From Trichocoleus sp. (lineage in GTDB: Bacteria; Cyanobacteriota; Cyanobacteriia; Elainellales; Elainellaceae), in assembly GCA_036702865.1 (NCBI GenBank), contig DATNQD010000071.1, forward strand, positions 233,496 through 297,495: a stretch of DNA of 64,000 nucleotides, in the 5' to 3' direction. The notes under the pieces were generated by a model. That model saw nothing but the letters and a program-made list of their open reading frames with translations, did no database searches and was not told the DNA's origin. How positions within the stretch are numbered: the first letter of the stretch is position 1; each line of letters opens with the position of its first letter. The position numbers and the translations under genes are program-made. This document shows, in pieces, positions 9,338 to 18,328 of the stretch.

Positions 9338-10978
9338 TTATAGACCGGGTAAATGCAACTTAGAAGATCGATCGCCTTCACTCCATAAAGTCACTGTAAT
9401 TACGCTTGCATCAATGAGTTGGCTGTTGTCTGGATCTGTGCCTCCACCAGGATTGACCGCATAAGCCGGGAAACAAGCAGCACTGATGCTGAGACGAATG
9501 GCGCTGCCCTGCGGGATTAAAGCACAAATCGGCTGGAGGGCGATCGAGTAAGGCGGTTCTTGAGCAGGAGGAATCCGCAGATAGCCTTGAGTCAGATTGA
9601 ACGCCTGACCATTGGGTTTCACTTCTGAGAGAACGGCACAAAGGTCAAAGCTGGGGGCATCGGCAGTGCAATAAAGTTCAACAAAAATTTCGCCCGCCAG
9701 ATGCAAATCTGAGTCTAGCCGATCGCTGGTGTAGGTCAAAACGTCAGAGCGGCTGTCGATATGACTCCGATCGAAGGAACCCGCAGGAAAGGTAGCATGA
9801 CCCCCCAGTGCCGGGACAGGTCGCCAGGGATCATGAACGAAGGTATCAGGAATAAGATTATCGGGCGGAGAACCGGAAGCAACGAGTTTGCCCTCTTCCC
9901 GCATTGCACTCAGCCCAGTGGTGAGCAGACGATAGGATTGCAGTGGCTGGTTGGGGAAGCGATCGAACTTGCGCCAGTGGTTACTGCCCATCTCAAACAG
10001 ACAAACGGGCGGTTCGTCCAATAATCCTGTGTCAATGCCTTTGAGGAAGTGATCGAACCAGCGAAGCTGCAACCGATCGATCGGGCTGTTAGCGGCTTCT
10101 CCGTAGTCCAGCGATCCGACTTTGCGACTCCAGGGAAGATGTGCCCAGGGTCCAATGATTAGATGCTGCGGTGAATTATTTTTTTCTACCATCGCTTGAT
10201 AAAGCTTCACTGTGCCGCGCAGATGGGTATCAAACCAGCCGCCAATATGCAGCATCGGCAAATCAGCATTTGCAAGATAGGTTTTGGGAGAACGCATTGC
10301 CCAGTAAGGAGCATCCGAATTCGCATAAGTGAGCCAATCATGATAGTGCGAGTCTGGCGCTAACTGATGCAAAATGCCCGATCGCGGACAAACCGGATCA
10401 TAGAACGGCGGATTCCGTGAGGCAGCATAAAGCGTCAAGTATTTCTCTTGATCTCCCTGTCGTCGGGTGGTTTCCGCAGCAAGCTGAATTGCCCAACCGA
10501 GGTTCAACTGATAGCAAAATGCTCCCCCTTCGTAAGCCCAGTCTGCATACAGGTCGTAAGCTGCCATGCTAGGGCAAATCGTTTTGAGGGCTGAAGGATG
10601 CGCTGCGGCGGCATAGAGTTGCGTCATTCCCTGATAGGAAAAGCCATACATCCCCACCTGTCCATTGCTTTGGGGCAGAGATGCTGCCCAGTTCACCGTA
10701 TCCAAACCATCTGCAATTTCAGCGGCAAACAGATCAAACTCGCCTTCCGAGCTGCCCCGTCCGCGCACATCTTGAATCACCACGATATAGCCATGCGCTG
10801 CATACCAGGCAGGATGAGCATAGACCACCGTAGAAGCGATCGAGCGTCCGTAGGGCTGGCGCATCAGCAGCACTGGAAATTCTTCGGCGCTATTGGGATA
10901 GTACAGATCAGCATCCAAACGAATGCCATCCCGCGTTTGCATCGATCGGGTTTCTTTGGCACGAACCGGGTAGAGCAT
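9338..10978 (-). CDS. CocE/NonD family hydrolase
   Basis: An alpha/beta hydrolase of 546 residues from the ATG at 10978; a TTG four codons upstream is an alternative. The order is the X-Pro dipeptidyl-peptidase/CocE type. A catalytic core carries the nucleophile elbow MYGFSYQGM (S114), the acid in GGWFDTHLRG and the His in GPWAHLPW. A C-terminal jelly-roll PepX_C domain starts near FVHDPWRP and ends around VTLWSEG. Members cleave esters, acyl amides or peptides; the substrate cannot be told here. No signal peptide is visible. It is the last gene of a minus-strand set after the cupin gene. Confidence 0.88.
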   Translation of the reverse strand: MLYPVRAKETRSMQTRDGIRLDADLYYPNSAEEFPVLLMRQPYGRSIASTVVYAHPAWYAAHGYIVVIQDVRGRGSSEGEFDLFAAEIADGLDTVNWAASLPQSNGQVGMYGFSYQGMTQLYAAAAHPSALKTICPSMAAYDLYADWAYEGGAFCYQLNLGWAIQLAAETTRRQGDQEKYLTLYAASRNPPFYDPVCPRSGILHQLAPDSHYHDWLTYANSDAPYWAMRSPKTYLANADLPMLHIGGWFDTHLRGTVKLYQAMVEKNNSPQHLIIGPWAHLPWSRKVGSLDYGEAANSPIDRLQLRWFDHFLKGIDTGLLDEPPVCLFEMGSNHWRKFDRFPNQPLQSYRLLTTGLSAMREEGKLVASGSPPDNLIPDTFVHDPWRPVPALGGHATFPAGSFDRSHIDSRSDVLTYTSDRLDSDLHLAGEIFVELYCTADAPSFDLCAVLSEVKPNGQAFNLTQGYLRIPPAQEPPYSIALQPICALIPQGSAIRLSISAACFPAYAVNPGGGTDPDNSQLIDASVITVTLWSEGDRSSKLHLPGL

Positions 10979-11071
10979 GGGAGAAGTCAAAGAGGAAGTA
11001 AAGAGACACAGGGACGCAGGGAAATCAGCGGGTTAAAGCTAGAGGAATTTAGGTTCAGCCCTTATCCACCC

Positions 11072-11527
11072 CTATCCCTTAACGAGCGAATCCGATCGCC
11101 GGAGGACTGCCATATCTTCTTGATCCAGTTCAACAGGAATGCCGCTGCGGATCAGCTCAGCAAAATCTTCGTTGGGAACCATTATGCAGAGCGCATAGAG
11201 CCGCCCATCCCCTGTGTTTTCGATCACGTGCATTCCAGTAGCGGGAACCAGGATGCTGTCCCCTGCCTGAATTTTGACGGTTTTGCCGTCGCAGGTTGCT
11301 GAGCCTTCGCCTTTGAGCACAAAGAACATTTCAACCGCTAACTGATGCCGATTGGGAGGAGTTTTGCCACCAACATCAAAGATTTCGACACAGTAAGTCA
11401 GCGACATATTTGCCGTGGTGGAATCAAAAACGATCGCCAGCCGATTTGTGTCTTGTGGACTAATGCGATATGCCTGGTAATCTTGGGGGGTCTTAATCAC
11501 CGGAATAATGCAGGCAGACGTGTCCAT
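11072..11527 (-). CDS. Cupin domain protein
   Basis: A 151-residue single-domain cupin. The first motif is NRHQLAVEMFFVLKGEG and the second is GDSILVPATGMHVIENTG, separated by the usual short strand. Candidate metal ligands are the His and Glu of motif 1 and the His of motif 2; the second His of motif 1 is Gln, so metal binding may differ. It starts 30 bp after the isochorismatase-like hydrolase and precedes the CocE-type hydrolase, so it probably belongs to the same transcript. It could be a small isomerase/dioxygenase or a sensor of the pathway substrate. Confidence 0.85.
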   Translation of the reverse strand: MDTSACIIPVIKTPQDYQAYRISPQDTNRLAIVFDSTTANMSLTYCVEIFDVGGKTPPNRHQLAVEMFFVLKGEGSATCDGKTVKIQAGDSILVPATGMHVIENTGDGRLYALCIMVPNEDFAELIRSGIPVELDQEDMAVLRRSDSLVKG

Positions 11528-11557
11528 AGATTTCTCCCAAAGAAGGTTGACAATCAG

Positions 11558-12340
11558 TCAGGAATTGGATGGGCTTGCAAGGGCGGTGAGAAGGGATGCA
11601 GAATCAGCCACAAAGCCGAAGCACTGGTTCACGTTGTAGAAGGTTGCTTGCAGGCAGTAGGCAGGTGACGTGGTAGCGGTGCAATCGCGGAGCAGAATAC
11701 AGTCATAGCCTAAAAAATTGGCATCTTGAAGCGTCGTCAAAACACATTGATCCGCATTCACGCCACTCAACAATAGAGTAGTTTTGCCCAAGTTTTTGAG
11801 AATACTGTCCAAAGGGGTATCCCAGAAGCCGCTCATGCGATATTTGTCTACTTTGATGTCGCTGGGTTCCTGGATCAGTTCATCGACTACTGCGGCTGCC
11901 CAACTGTCTTTTTGCAGAACGGGTGCGCCATTTTTGGGGAGCGGCTGACTCAGTCCAACTCCGTCTCCGGTCGGGTTGTAGACATGGAGATGAGCAGGGC
12001 TAATATTCAGCAAATCAGGACGATTGCCCCAGTTCACCCAAATAATCGGCACTTGCGCGGCTCGCAGTTCGGGTAGGAGCGTTTTGAGCGGGGCGATCGG
12101 CTCACGGGCAGGCGTGACATCTACGCCAATATGCGACAGCCAACCATCCGGATGACAAAAATCATTCTGCATATCCACCACCAACATCGCTGTTTTCGCC
12201 AGATCCAGCCGGACGATTTTGGTTTCAGTGGGCAGAGTAATGGGTCGGGGGGGCAGAGCCGGACGGGTCATATCCGCGATTTCTGCGTCAACCAACCAGA
12301 CATTCGGCGGAACACCAAGCGATCGGAGCGATCGATTCAT
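11558..12340 (-). CDS. Isochorismatase-family cysteine hydrolase (RutB/biuret-hydrolase-like)
   Basis: 260 residues with the complete cysteine hydrolase triad: D56 (VVDMQNDF), K166 (KVDKYRMSGF) and C199 (GVNADQCVLTT). The long N-terminal extension and wording such as HIGVDV and SGFWDTPLD resemble the ureidoacrylate (RutB) and biuret amidohydrolase branch, more than true isochorismatase. It would split a C-N amide bond, releasing ammonia or urea-like products; the substrate is inferred. Genes for a RidA protein (upstream) and a cupin (30 bp downstream) flank it, and an amidohydrolase is divergent. ATG start follows AGGA. Confidence 0.9.
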   Translation of the reverse strand: MNRSLRSLGVPPNVWLVDAEIADMTRPALPPRPITLPTETKIVRLDLAKTAMLVVDMQNDFCHPDGWLSHIGVDVTPAREPIAPLKTLLPELRAAQVPIIWVNWGNRPDLLNISPAHLHVYNPTGDGVGLSQPLPKNGAPVLQKDSWAAAVVDELIQEPSDIKVDKYRMSGFWDTPLDSILKNLGKTTLLLSGVNADQCVLTTLQDANFLGYDCILLRDCTATTSPAYCLQATFYNVNQCFGFVADSASLLTALASPSNS

Positions 12341-12520
12341 AGCTGCGAATCCTAGATACCTCGAATCTTATGTTGTCCTAATCTAAAACACGAATTGGCT
12401 TCAGTATTGAAGAACACGAAAGAACAGGAAATGTCATGAGCGGGAAGGCAAGGAGAGATGCAGAAGCCAGCATGAGAGAGTCAACATTCCCCATTACCCA
12501 AACCAATTCATTACCTGAGC

Positions 12521-12910
12521 CTATGAACCACAGTAAACAATCAAATCGATTTCTACATCTCCGAAGCCTGCTAAAGCAGTGACACCGATCGCGGTACGCC
12601 CAGGAAATTGTTGGTTGGGGAAGTAGGTGGCGTAGATGTCGTTAACGGTTTGGAGATGGCGAAAGTCGGTGAGAAAGACCCGTGCCATAACAACGCGATC
12701 GAACCCACTGCCTGCATGATCTAGGACAAGCTTCAGGTTTTGCAAAACTTGATGGGTTTGGTCTTCGATCGAGCCACGCACCACTTTGCCTGTTTCTGGA
12801 TCTTGGGCGAGTTGTCCGGTGACAAACAGAAAATCGCCAGCACGAACGGCATGGCAATAGGGAGAAACAGCAGGTAGAACACCATCAGGAAGGGTAATTC
12901 GCTCAAACAT
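12521..12910 (-). CDS. RidA family protein (enamine/imine deaminase or RutC-like)
   Basis: 129 residues, a full-length YjgF/YER057c/UK114 protein. The active-site arginine R105 (FPGRTAIGV) and E120 (GDVEIDLIVY) are present, as in active RidA enzymes that hydrolyse reactive 2-aminoacrylate-type imines. VFVTGQL-like (FLFVTGQLAQDP) and MARVFLTDF motifs support it. It heads the minus-strand set; the next gene is about 180 bp downstream. In rut and related nitrogen-heterocycle operons a paralog (RutC) acts beside a RutB-type hydrolase, which this neighbourhood resembles. Confidence 0.92.
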   Translation of the reverse strand: MFERITLPDGVLPAVSPYCHAVRAGDFLFVTGQLAQDPETGKVVRGSIEDQTHQVLQNLKLVLDHAGSGFDRVVMARVFLTDFRHLQTVNDIYATYFPNQQFPGRTAIGVTALAGFGDVEIDLIVYCGS

Positions 12911-13164
12911 TATTAAATCTTTGGCAGTAAAAAATAGAACTCTAATTGTAGGTTCAACAGTGCAATTTAAACCAAATCAGTGAATACAAAAATATAAATC
13001 CATCAATGGTAAATTAATGAGCTGCAAGATAAATCAAGTCAAAACTAAGCAAGATCGAATTTTGTATTCCCTTACTAAAATCCTTTTAGCCTAAGATTAA
13101 ATCGGTGTGTTTTCATCCAGATTTCTTGCTGACTTTATCCTGACATTAAGAGGTTATTTGGGAA

Positions 13165-13215
13165 ATTGCAGATCTTTTCAATCCCTTGCCTAAGGCACAT
13201 CTAGAGATCTGCAAT
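13165..13215. promoter_or_regulatory. Nested inverted repeat in divergent ridA/amidohydrolase promoter
   Basis: Two perfect 11-bp arms, ATTGCAGATCT at 13165-13175 and AGATCTGCAAT at 13205-13215, are separated by 29 bp. A smaller palindrome, TGCCTAAGGCA, sits inside the loop. The structure lies 80-130 bp before the amidohydrolase GTG and lacks a T run, so it looks more like an operator pair or cruciform than a terminator. The rest of the 385-bp spacer (12911-13295) is A+T-rich with no gene visible. Confidence 0.6.
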
Positions 13216-13295
13216 CTGAGCTTGTTGCGAGGAGAATTTTTCAAATATCTTCTTATCTTGTTTGTTCTATCCCTGCTATTCCTTAAGGTATTGCT

Positions 13296-14714
13296 GTGAG
13301 TTTCACGATTCAAAATGTCCTGGTTCCTGCTGAAGTTGGTTATAAAACCGTTAACGTGCGCGTTGAGAACGATCGCATCAGTGCAGTTTTAGCCGCTCGA
13401 TCGCCACAAAGCACCGTGATTGAGGGCACTGTCATTAACGGAGAAAATAAGCTGCTGTTACCCGGTTTTGTCAATGCTCACACCCATTCTTCGGAGATGT
13501 GGCAGCGAGGCATGATTCCGCCTTATCCGCTGGAGTTGTGGCTGGCAGAACTCTATGATTTTTCGCCGCTTGATCCAGAGCAAATTTATTGGAGTGCGAT
13601 CGGCACCGCCGTTGAAACACTGCTATCAGGTGGAACCTGTGTAGTCGATCATCTGGTCATGATTCCGGGGCAAGAGGAAGCATCGATCGCAGCGGTAGTT
13701 CGGGCTTATCAAGAAGTAGGGATTCGCGCCTTTATTGGTCCATTAATTCAGGATGCCTCGCTCAGTGAAAGCGTTCCTTCGGGCGGCAAAAAACGGGATC
13801 ACACGCCTTATGCTCAGACAACTGAAACAACATTGGCAGTGATGGAACGGGCGATCGAGCAATTCCACCGTCCCGAAGCCGGAATTCACATCATGCTTGC
13901 CCCCACAGGAATACAGCTTTGCTCAGATGCGCTGTTTGAAGGCTGTGTGGCACTGAGCGATCGATACAATCTTTGTTGCCATACCCATTTGCTGGAAACC
14001 AGGGCACAGCAGCTTCTCGCACAAGAGAAATATGGCCATAGTGCCGTTCAGCATTTGAAACATTTGGGCTTTCTCACGCCTCGCACCTCTTTGGCTCACT
14101 GTGTCTGGCTGGATGATGCCGATATTGACATGCTGGCGCAAACGCGATCGACCGTTGTTCACAACCCTCTCAGTAATTTGCGGCTCGGCAGCGGCATTGC
14201 CCCAATTCTGAAGTATCGACAGGCAGGTGTGAATGTCACCTTTGGCTGCGATGGTTCTGCCAGCAACGATTCCCAAGACCTGCTGGAGGCAATCAAAATT
14301 GGCACACTGCTGCACAATGTCACTGATCTAGACTATCAGCACTGGATTACGCCCCGTCAGGCGATCGAGATGGCTTCGCTGGGTGGCGCAACGGGCTTGA
14401 ATCTGGCAGACCAAACCGGATCGATCGAAGTGGGCAAAAAAGCAGATCTGGTGCTTTACGACCTGACCAATCTTTCCCTCTTGCCGCGCACTGACCCAAT
14501 CGGCTTACTGATTACGGGGCGACCGACTCAAGTGGTAGATTCTGCCTGGGTCAACGGTCAGCGCGTCATTGCAGATGGCAAAGTCACAACAATTGATGTG
14601 AATCAACTCCGTCAGGAACTCTTTACCCGCAGCCAGTGGCAAACGAGCCGTCACTCAGAAACAGCACAAGCGATCGAGGCACATTATCGATCGGTAATGG
14701 GATTGGGGGAGTGA
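13296..14714 (+). CDS. Amidohydrolase, ATZ/TRZ/MtaD-like deaminase
   Basis: 472 residues of the cytosine-deaminase-like amidohydrolase group. The metal ligands are all there: H62 and H64 (NAHTHSSE), His in CHTHLLE, His in LAHCVWLD and Asp in GCDGSASND. HNPLSNLRLGSG is the typical substrate loop. Relatives deaminate or dechlorinate ring amines (adenosine derivatives, guanine, triazines). The GTG start is the first codon in frame and no ATG occurs nearby. It is divergent from ridA and convergent with the ABC permease gene (9 bp between stops). With the neighbouring RutB-like and RidA genes it suggests degradation of a nitrogen-rich ring compound. Confidence 0.9.
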   Translation: MSFTIQNVLVPAEVGYKTVNVRVENDRISAVLAARSPQSTVIEGTVINGENKLLLPGFVNAHTHSSEMWQRGMIPPYPLELWLAELYDFSPLDPEQIYWSAIGTAVETLLSGGTCVVDHLVMIPGQEEASIAAVVRAYQEVGIRAFIGPLIQDASLSESVPSGGKKRDHTPYAQTTETTLAVMERAIEQFHRPEAGIHIMLAPTGIQLCSDALFEGCVALSDRYNLCCHTHLLETRAQQLLAQEKYGHSAVQHLKHLGFLTPRTSLAHCVWLDDADIDMLAQTRSTVVHNPLSNLRLGSGIAPILKYRQAGVNVTFGCDGSASNDSQDLLEAIKIGTLLHNVTDLDYQHWITPRQAIEMASLGGATGLNLADQTGSIEVGKKADLVLYDLTNLSLLPRTDPIGLLITGRPTQVVDSAWVNGQRVIADGKVTTIDVNQLRQELFTRSQWQTSRHSETAQAIEAHYRSVMGLGE

Positions 14715-14722
14715 AACGAGGC

Positions 14723-15559
14723 TCAATTTTTAATGCCAGTTGCAGCAATGCCCTTAATAAATTGACGTTGACTGACCAGGAAGAGCAGGACGATCGGCAC
14801 AGTCGCAATGACAATGGCTGCCATCAGGAGTGACCAGTTGTTGGTGAACTGTTCTTGAAATTCTGCCAGGGCAAGCTGGACGGTTCGCAGTTCGGGGCGG
14901 GTGGTAAAAACGAGGGGCTTAAATAAATCGTTCCATTCGCCAATGAAGGTAAACAAAAACAGCGTGGTCAGGGCAGGACGAGCCAGCGGTAACAGGATGC
15001 GCCAGAGAATTTGCAGACGACTTGCGCCATCTAAGGCAGCAGCTTCTTCAAGTTCGATCGGAATCGTTTCAAAGAACTGTTTCAGTAGAAAAATACCGAA
15101 TCCGTTAGCGGCAGTTGGCAAAATCAGTGCGCCATATGTGTTGACTAAGTGCCCCCATTTCAGGATTAAAAAGATGGGAATCACCAGAATTTGAAAGGGA
15201 ATAACGAGCGTTGCCAGGGTGAGCAATAAAATGGCTTGTTTGCCGCGAAAGCGAAACCTTGCCAGAGCATAGCCTGCCAGTGCCGAGGTAATACTCTGGC
15301 AAAAAGTCACGGCAACTGCCACAAAGGCTGAATTGGCAAACGCCAGCAGAAAATGACCTCGGTTCCAGGCATCACGATAGTTCTCCCAGGTGAATCCATC
15401 TCCCCAATGCCAGGTTTGCAGCGTTCCGGGTGGCACAAAGGCAGCCAGTAGAACGATTCCAAGCGGCAGCAAAACCAGTCCGGCGCTTAGACTTAGCAGG
15501 AGGAAATTGAGGATAGACAGAAGGGATAGGGAGGATTGAAATGGCTGTGTCGATCGCAT
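14723..15559 (-). CDS. Carbohydrate ABC transporter permease, MalG type
   Basis: 278 residues with six likely membrane segments. The EAA loop EEAAALDGASRLQILWRILLPLARPAL, which contacts the ATPase, is near the C-terminal third. This is the second permease of CUT1 sugar importers. The usual partners (binding protein, MalF-type permease) are not adjacent; a sugar-binding lipoprotein occurs alone at 45844-47133, which might serve the same importer. The stop faces that of the amidohydrolase, so the two genes are not co-transcribed. Confidence 0.92.
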   Translation of the reverse strand: MRSTQPFQSSLSLLSILNFLLLSLSAGLVLLPLGIVLLAAFVPPGTLQTWHWGDGFTWENYRDAWNRGHFLLAFANSAFVAVAVTFCQSITSALAGYALARFRFRGKQAILLLTLATLVIPFQILVIPIFLILKWGHLVNTYGALILPTAANGFGIFLLKQFFETIPIELEEAAALDGASRLQILWRILLPLARPALTTLFLFTFIGEWNDLFKPLVFTTRPELRTVQLALAEFQEQFTNNWSLLMAAIVIATVPIVLLFLVSQRQFIKGIAATGIKN

Positions 15560-15812
15560 CAGGTTTTGCTCTATCTGGGGGCATAATCAGTGGGGTTATT
15601 CATAAGCTATGCTACAGACTGGATTGTTTTCTAGAGAATCTTTCTATCCCTGCTGCTGTCGGCTTGTAAATTCTTGCTTGCACCCAGTAGGGTGTTAGGT
15701 TAAGAAAACATGGAGACTGTTACCCCTGGTCTGACCGAAAGCTCGATCGCCGAATTTTCTGGTCAATGAATGGGATACCGGCGTATTTTTCACCCAGGAG
15801 ACGACGAAATCT

Positions 15813-16508
15813 ATGCAGCAGCTTGAAAACTGCCCAGAGCTTGATTATCAAAGCGAAACTTATAAAGATGCTTACAGCCGCATCAATGCGATCGTCATTG
15901 AAGGTGAGCAAGAAGCATTTGACAACTACCAGAAGCTTGGTGAGTTGCTGCCTGACGTGAAAGAGCAGCTTTTGGGTCTGGCAAAGATGGAAAGCCGCCA
16001 CATGAAAGGGTTCCAGGCTTGCGGACGGAATTTGCAAGTCGCCCCAGATATGGATTTTGCGCGGAACTTCTTTGCTGATCTGCACCGCAACTTTCAGGAA
16101 GCTGCCGCAGCAGGGCGAATTGTTACCTGCCTGCTCATCCAATCCCTGGTGATTGAGTGCTTTGCAATTTCGGCATACAACATCTATATTCCCGTTGCAG
16201 ACGATTTTGCTCGCAAAGTCACTGAAGGTGTGGTGAAAGATGAGTATATGCACCTCAATTTTGGGGAAGAATGGTTGAAGGCAAACTTTGAAGCATCGAA
16301 GGCGGAACTGGAAGAAGCAAATCGCCAAAACCTGCCGATCGTCTGGCGGATGCTCAATGAAGTTGAAAAAGATGCTCGCGTCCTGAGCATGGACAAAGAA
16401 GCACTGGTTGAGGACTTTATGATCAGCTACGGCGAAGCCCTCAGCAATATTGGCTTCACAACCCGCGACATTATGCGGATGTCTGCTTATGGGTTGACGG
16501 CTGCTTAA
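15813..16508 (+). CDS. ado: Aldehyde-deformylating oxygenase (alkane synthase)
   Basis: A 231-residue ferritin-like di-iron enzyme that converts fatty aldehydes to alkanes plus formate. All six metal ligands sit at the positions known from the Synechococcus elongatus enzyme: E32, E60, H63, E115, E144 and H147 (motifs [28 protein letters not shown]). In most cyanobacteria the acyl-ACP reductase gene follows directly. Here the gene is followed by a terminator and tRNA-Ser instead, so the aldehyde supplier must be encoded elsewhere. Its start is a clear ATG in the region after the divergent permease. Confidence 0.97.
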   Translation: MQQLENCPELDYQSETYKDAYSRINAIVIEGEQEAFDNYQKLGELLPDVKEQLLGLAKMESRHMKGFQACGRNLQVAPDMDFARNFFADLHRNFQEAAAAGRIVTCLLIQSLVIECFAISAYNIYIPVADDFARKVTEGVVKDEYMHLNFGEEWLKANFEASKAELEEANRQNLPIVWRMLNEVEKDARVLSMDKEALVEDFMISYGEALSNIGFTTRDIMRMSAYGLTAA

Positions 16509-16540
16509 ACACGATCGATGGTATATCAGTAAAACTGGGG

Positions 16541-16566
16541 GTGGGCTAAGGCTCACCTCTTTTTTG
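16541..16566 (+). terminator. Rho-independent terminator after ado
   Basis: GGTGGGCT-aa-GGCTCACC forms an 8-bp stem with two G-U pairs, followed by TC and a T run. It lies 33 bp after the ado stop and would end its transcript. Confidence 0.75.
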
Positions 16567-16634
16567 TAACCAACTTTGTGACCAATCTGCTTGTTTAGAG
16601 TCTCCCAGAATTAAGGGGCATCTTTGCAGGCATT

Positions 16635-16659
16635 AAAAAACAGGGCTACCTGACCCTGT
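16635..16659 (-). terminator. Terminator downstream of tRNA-Ser
   Basis: On the minus strand ACAGGG and CCCTGT (arms at 16654-16659 and 16640-16645) flank an 8-base loop and are followed by a run of six T. It is about 45 bp beyond the tRNA 3' end. Confidence 0.7.
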
Positions 16660-16704
16660 CTAACGCTTGTAGCTCAGTTAATTTTTTGTTCTTTACAGTA
16701 AAGA

Positions 16705-16789
16705 CGGAGAGGGAGGGATTCGAACCCTCGGTACGTTTCCGTACACTCGATTTCAAGTCGAGCGCATTCGACCACTCTGCCACCTCTCC
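16705..16789 (-). tRNA. tRNA-Ser (UGA)
   Basis: An 85-nt class II tRNA. The acceptor pairs GGAGAGG with CCTCTCC (discriminator G). The anticodon stem CTCGA/TCGAG encloses loop CTTGAAA, giving anticodon TGA. A long variable arm (GTACGGAAACGTAC) and the T-arm GGGTTCGAATCCC are present. CCA is not encoded. Confidence 0.97.
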
Positions 16790-16837
16790 AGGCTACTCAG
16801 CCACTGAGAACCTATCTTAGCATGGGTTGTGAACAGG

Positions 16838-17806
16838 TTAAACGGACGGCAACGACGTTACAGCCTGCTGATAAAGAAAATCTTGGGAAGCGATCGTATA
16901 GTCTTCATCAACCCAGACGATCGAAGCTTCTGCTACCGTTCCAGAAGAGAGTTTGACCAGGGAAAAATTGCGCTGTCGTCCGGCTTCCGTTTGCGTGATG
17001 CGTGGGACGCTGGCGGCATTGAGATAGACTGTATCATTCTGAACCTCAATCATTTTTCGCAGTTGGTCTTTCCGATGACGGAGGCTATGGTGCATATGCC
17101 CGAAGGCAACGAGCGGGATCGATTTGCCTAGATTGCGCGTTTGTTCGATCGCATCTGTAAAGTCAGGGTCGCCATGATCACCGCCGAGGGGCTTCCAGTC
17201 CTTGCCGCAAAGATCTTCGGGTTGGTCGCCCAATCCTTTCGGTCCACAGTGACCAATAAAGATGATGGTGTTGCAAGCAGCAGCCTCAACCGACTGAACA
17301 ATTTTTGCAGTCGAGTCAGCAAAGCTATTGACGCCATATCGCTTTTTGTAAAAGGGCGCGTGTGGTTCCCAGTTTGAGCCACCCCAACTAAAAGGACGGC
17401 TGCCCACGACCGTTAGTCCAAATTCAGGAAAGTCAAGCTTGCCATATCCCACATGGGCTGCTCCCAGTAAATCAAGCTGCTGCTGCACCTGATCTGCCTG
17501 CTGCCCTGAAGTACGGAGTTTTCTGCCCCAATCTGTTGCGGTGTACCAGGCATCGTGATTGCCCAAAATTGCCGCTTTGGGAATTGGAATATTCGCGATC
17601 GATCGCACCAAGTCCACCGATTCATTGCCAAAATCGCCCACCAGGAGCACCAGATCCACACCCAACTGTTTGAGCGCAATCTCATCATCAGGTTCCCAAT
17701 GATCGTGCACATCTCCAACAATGGCGATCGTAAGGGTATCGGATAAAGGGGGGGAGAGCGACGGTTGCCGATCGGTGGGTTGGGGGTTAAGTTGACCGCT
17801 GATCAT
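16838..17806 (-). CDS. Metallophosphoesterase, TIGR04168-like
   Basis: 322 residues with the calcineurin-like phosphoesterase motifs in order: GDVHDHW (D32, H34), GDFGNE (D58), GNHD (N83-H84-D85), FIGHCGPKG and FGHMHH near the C-terminus. The arrangement and length match the cyanobacterial/plant TIGR04168 group, of unknown physiological substrate. Two metal ions would be bound in the cytoplasm. It is followed on the same strand by the tRNA-Ser gene after about 50 bp. The ATG at 17806 is the first in frame; a shorter start near the beta-strand LTIAIVGDVH would also keep the domain. Confidence 0.9.
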   Translation of the reverse strand: MISGQLNPQPTDRQPSLSPPLSDTLTIAIVGDVHDHWEPDDEIALKQLGVDLVLLVGDFGNESVDLVRSIANIPIPKAAILGNHDAWYTATDWGRKLRTSGQQADQVQQQLDLLGAAHVGYGKLDFPEFGLTVVGSRPFSWGGSNWEPHAPFYKKRYGVNSFADSTAKIVQSVEAAACNTIIFIGHCGPKGLGDQPEDLCGKDWKPLGGDHGDPDFTDAIEQTRNLGKSIPLVAFGHMHHSLRHRKDQLRKMIEVQNDTVYLNAASVPRITQTEAGRQRNFSLVKLSSGTVAEASIVWVDEDYTIASQDFLYQQAVTSLPSV

Positions 17807-17926
17807 GCCTAACGTGGTAATGTTGCTTATCCCAGCATAGGCAACCCTGAGAAATTTTTGTATAGGACTGAGGGAAGAAGGATGAGGCGCTGGAGAGCAG
17901 AATGGCTACCCAAACAGCCAATAATT

Positions 17927-18328
17927 CTACTCCTGGTTAATTGAGAGCGTGTAGGGAAAGCTGCCCTGATTTCGATCGCCCACATACACTGAATAAGTTC
18001 CCTGTTCCCAAACGCCCGGAACCTCAATACTGCCGCCCGAAAACTGATCTGCCATGACACAGCGATTCACAGGACCTGTGATCCAGAGGGTGGGCTGTCC
18101 CTGCCCATGAAGCTTAAAGCGCAGCGGAGTTGGTTGATTCACCACAACCACTTGAGAAGGACTGCCGGCAATGAAACCACATTGACTAGACTGAGCTCCC
18201 CCTGAACTACCGCTAACGGAAACCGGTGAAGCAAGCGGTGTTTGAACTGGATTGCTGTAAGCAGCAGGCGCGATTGATAAAGCTGCCGCGATTGTAGAGA
18301 ACGCTAACCATCGAATATGTCGTTTCAT
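17927..18328 (-). CDS. Exported protein, unknown function
   Basis: 133 residues from the ATG at 18328, chosen because the sequence KRHIRWLAFSTIAAALSIAPAAYS is a textbook Sec signal peptide; the frame opens six codons earlier. The mature part starts with a low-complexity Ser/Pro segment. It then has a compact beta-rich domain (LRFKLHGQGQPTLWITGP to GTYSVYVGDRNQGSFPYTLSI), which resembles a PPC-like or Ig-like fold. Two cysteines may form a disulfide. No family recognised. Confidence 0.75.
   Translation of the reverse strand: MKRHIRWLAFSTIAAALSIAPAAYSNPVQTPLASPVSVSGSSGGAQSSQCGFIAGSPSQVVVVNQPTPLRFKLHGQGQPTLWITGPVNRCVMADQFSGGSIEVPGVWEQGTYSVYVGDRNQGSFPYTLSINQE

Noticed and set aside
10598..11302. 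234-codon plus-strand frame
   Set aside because: Antisense across the CocE and cupin genes; not protein-like.
15720..16556. 278-codon minus-strand frame opposite ado
   Set aside because: It is fully antisense to ado, whose metal ligands and length are perfect. The antisense residues resemble no protein.
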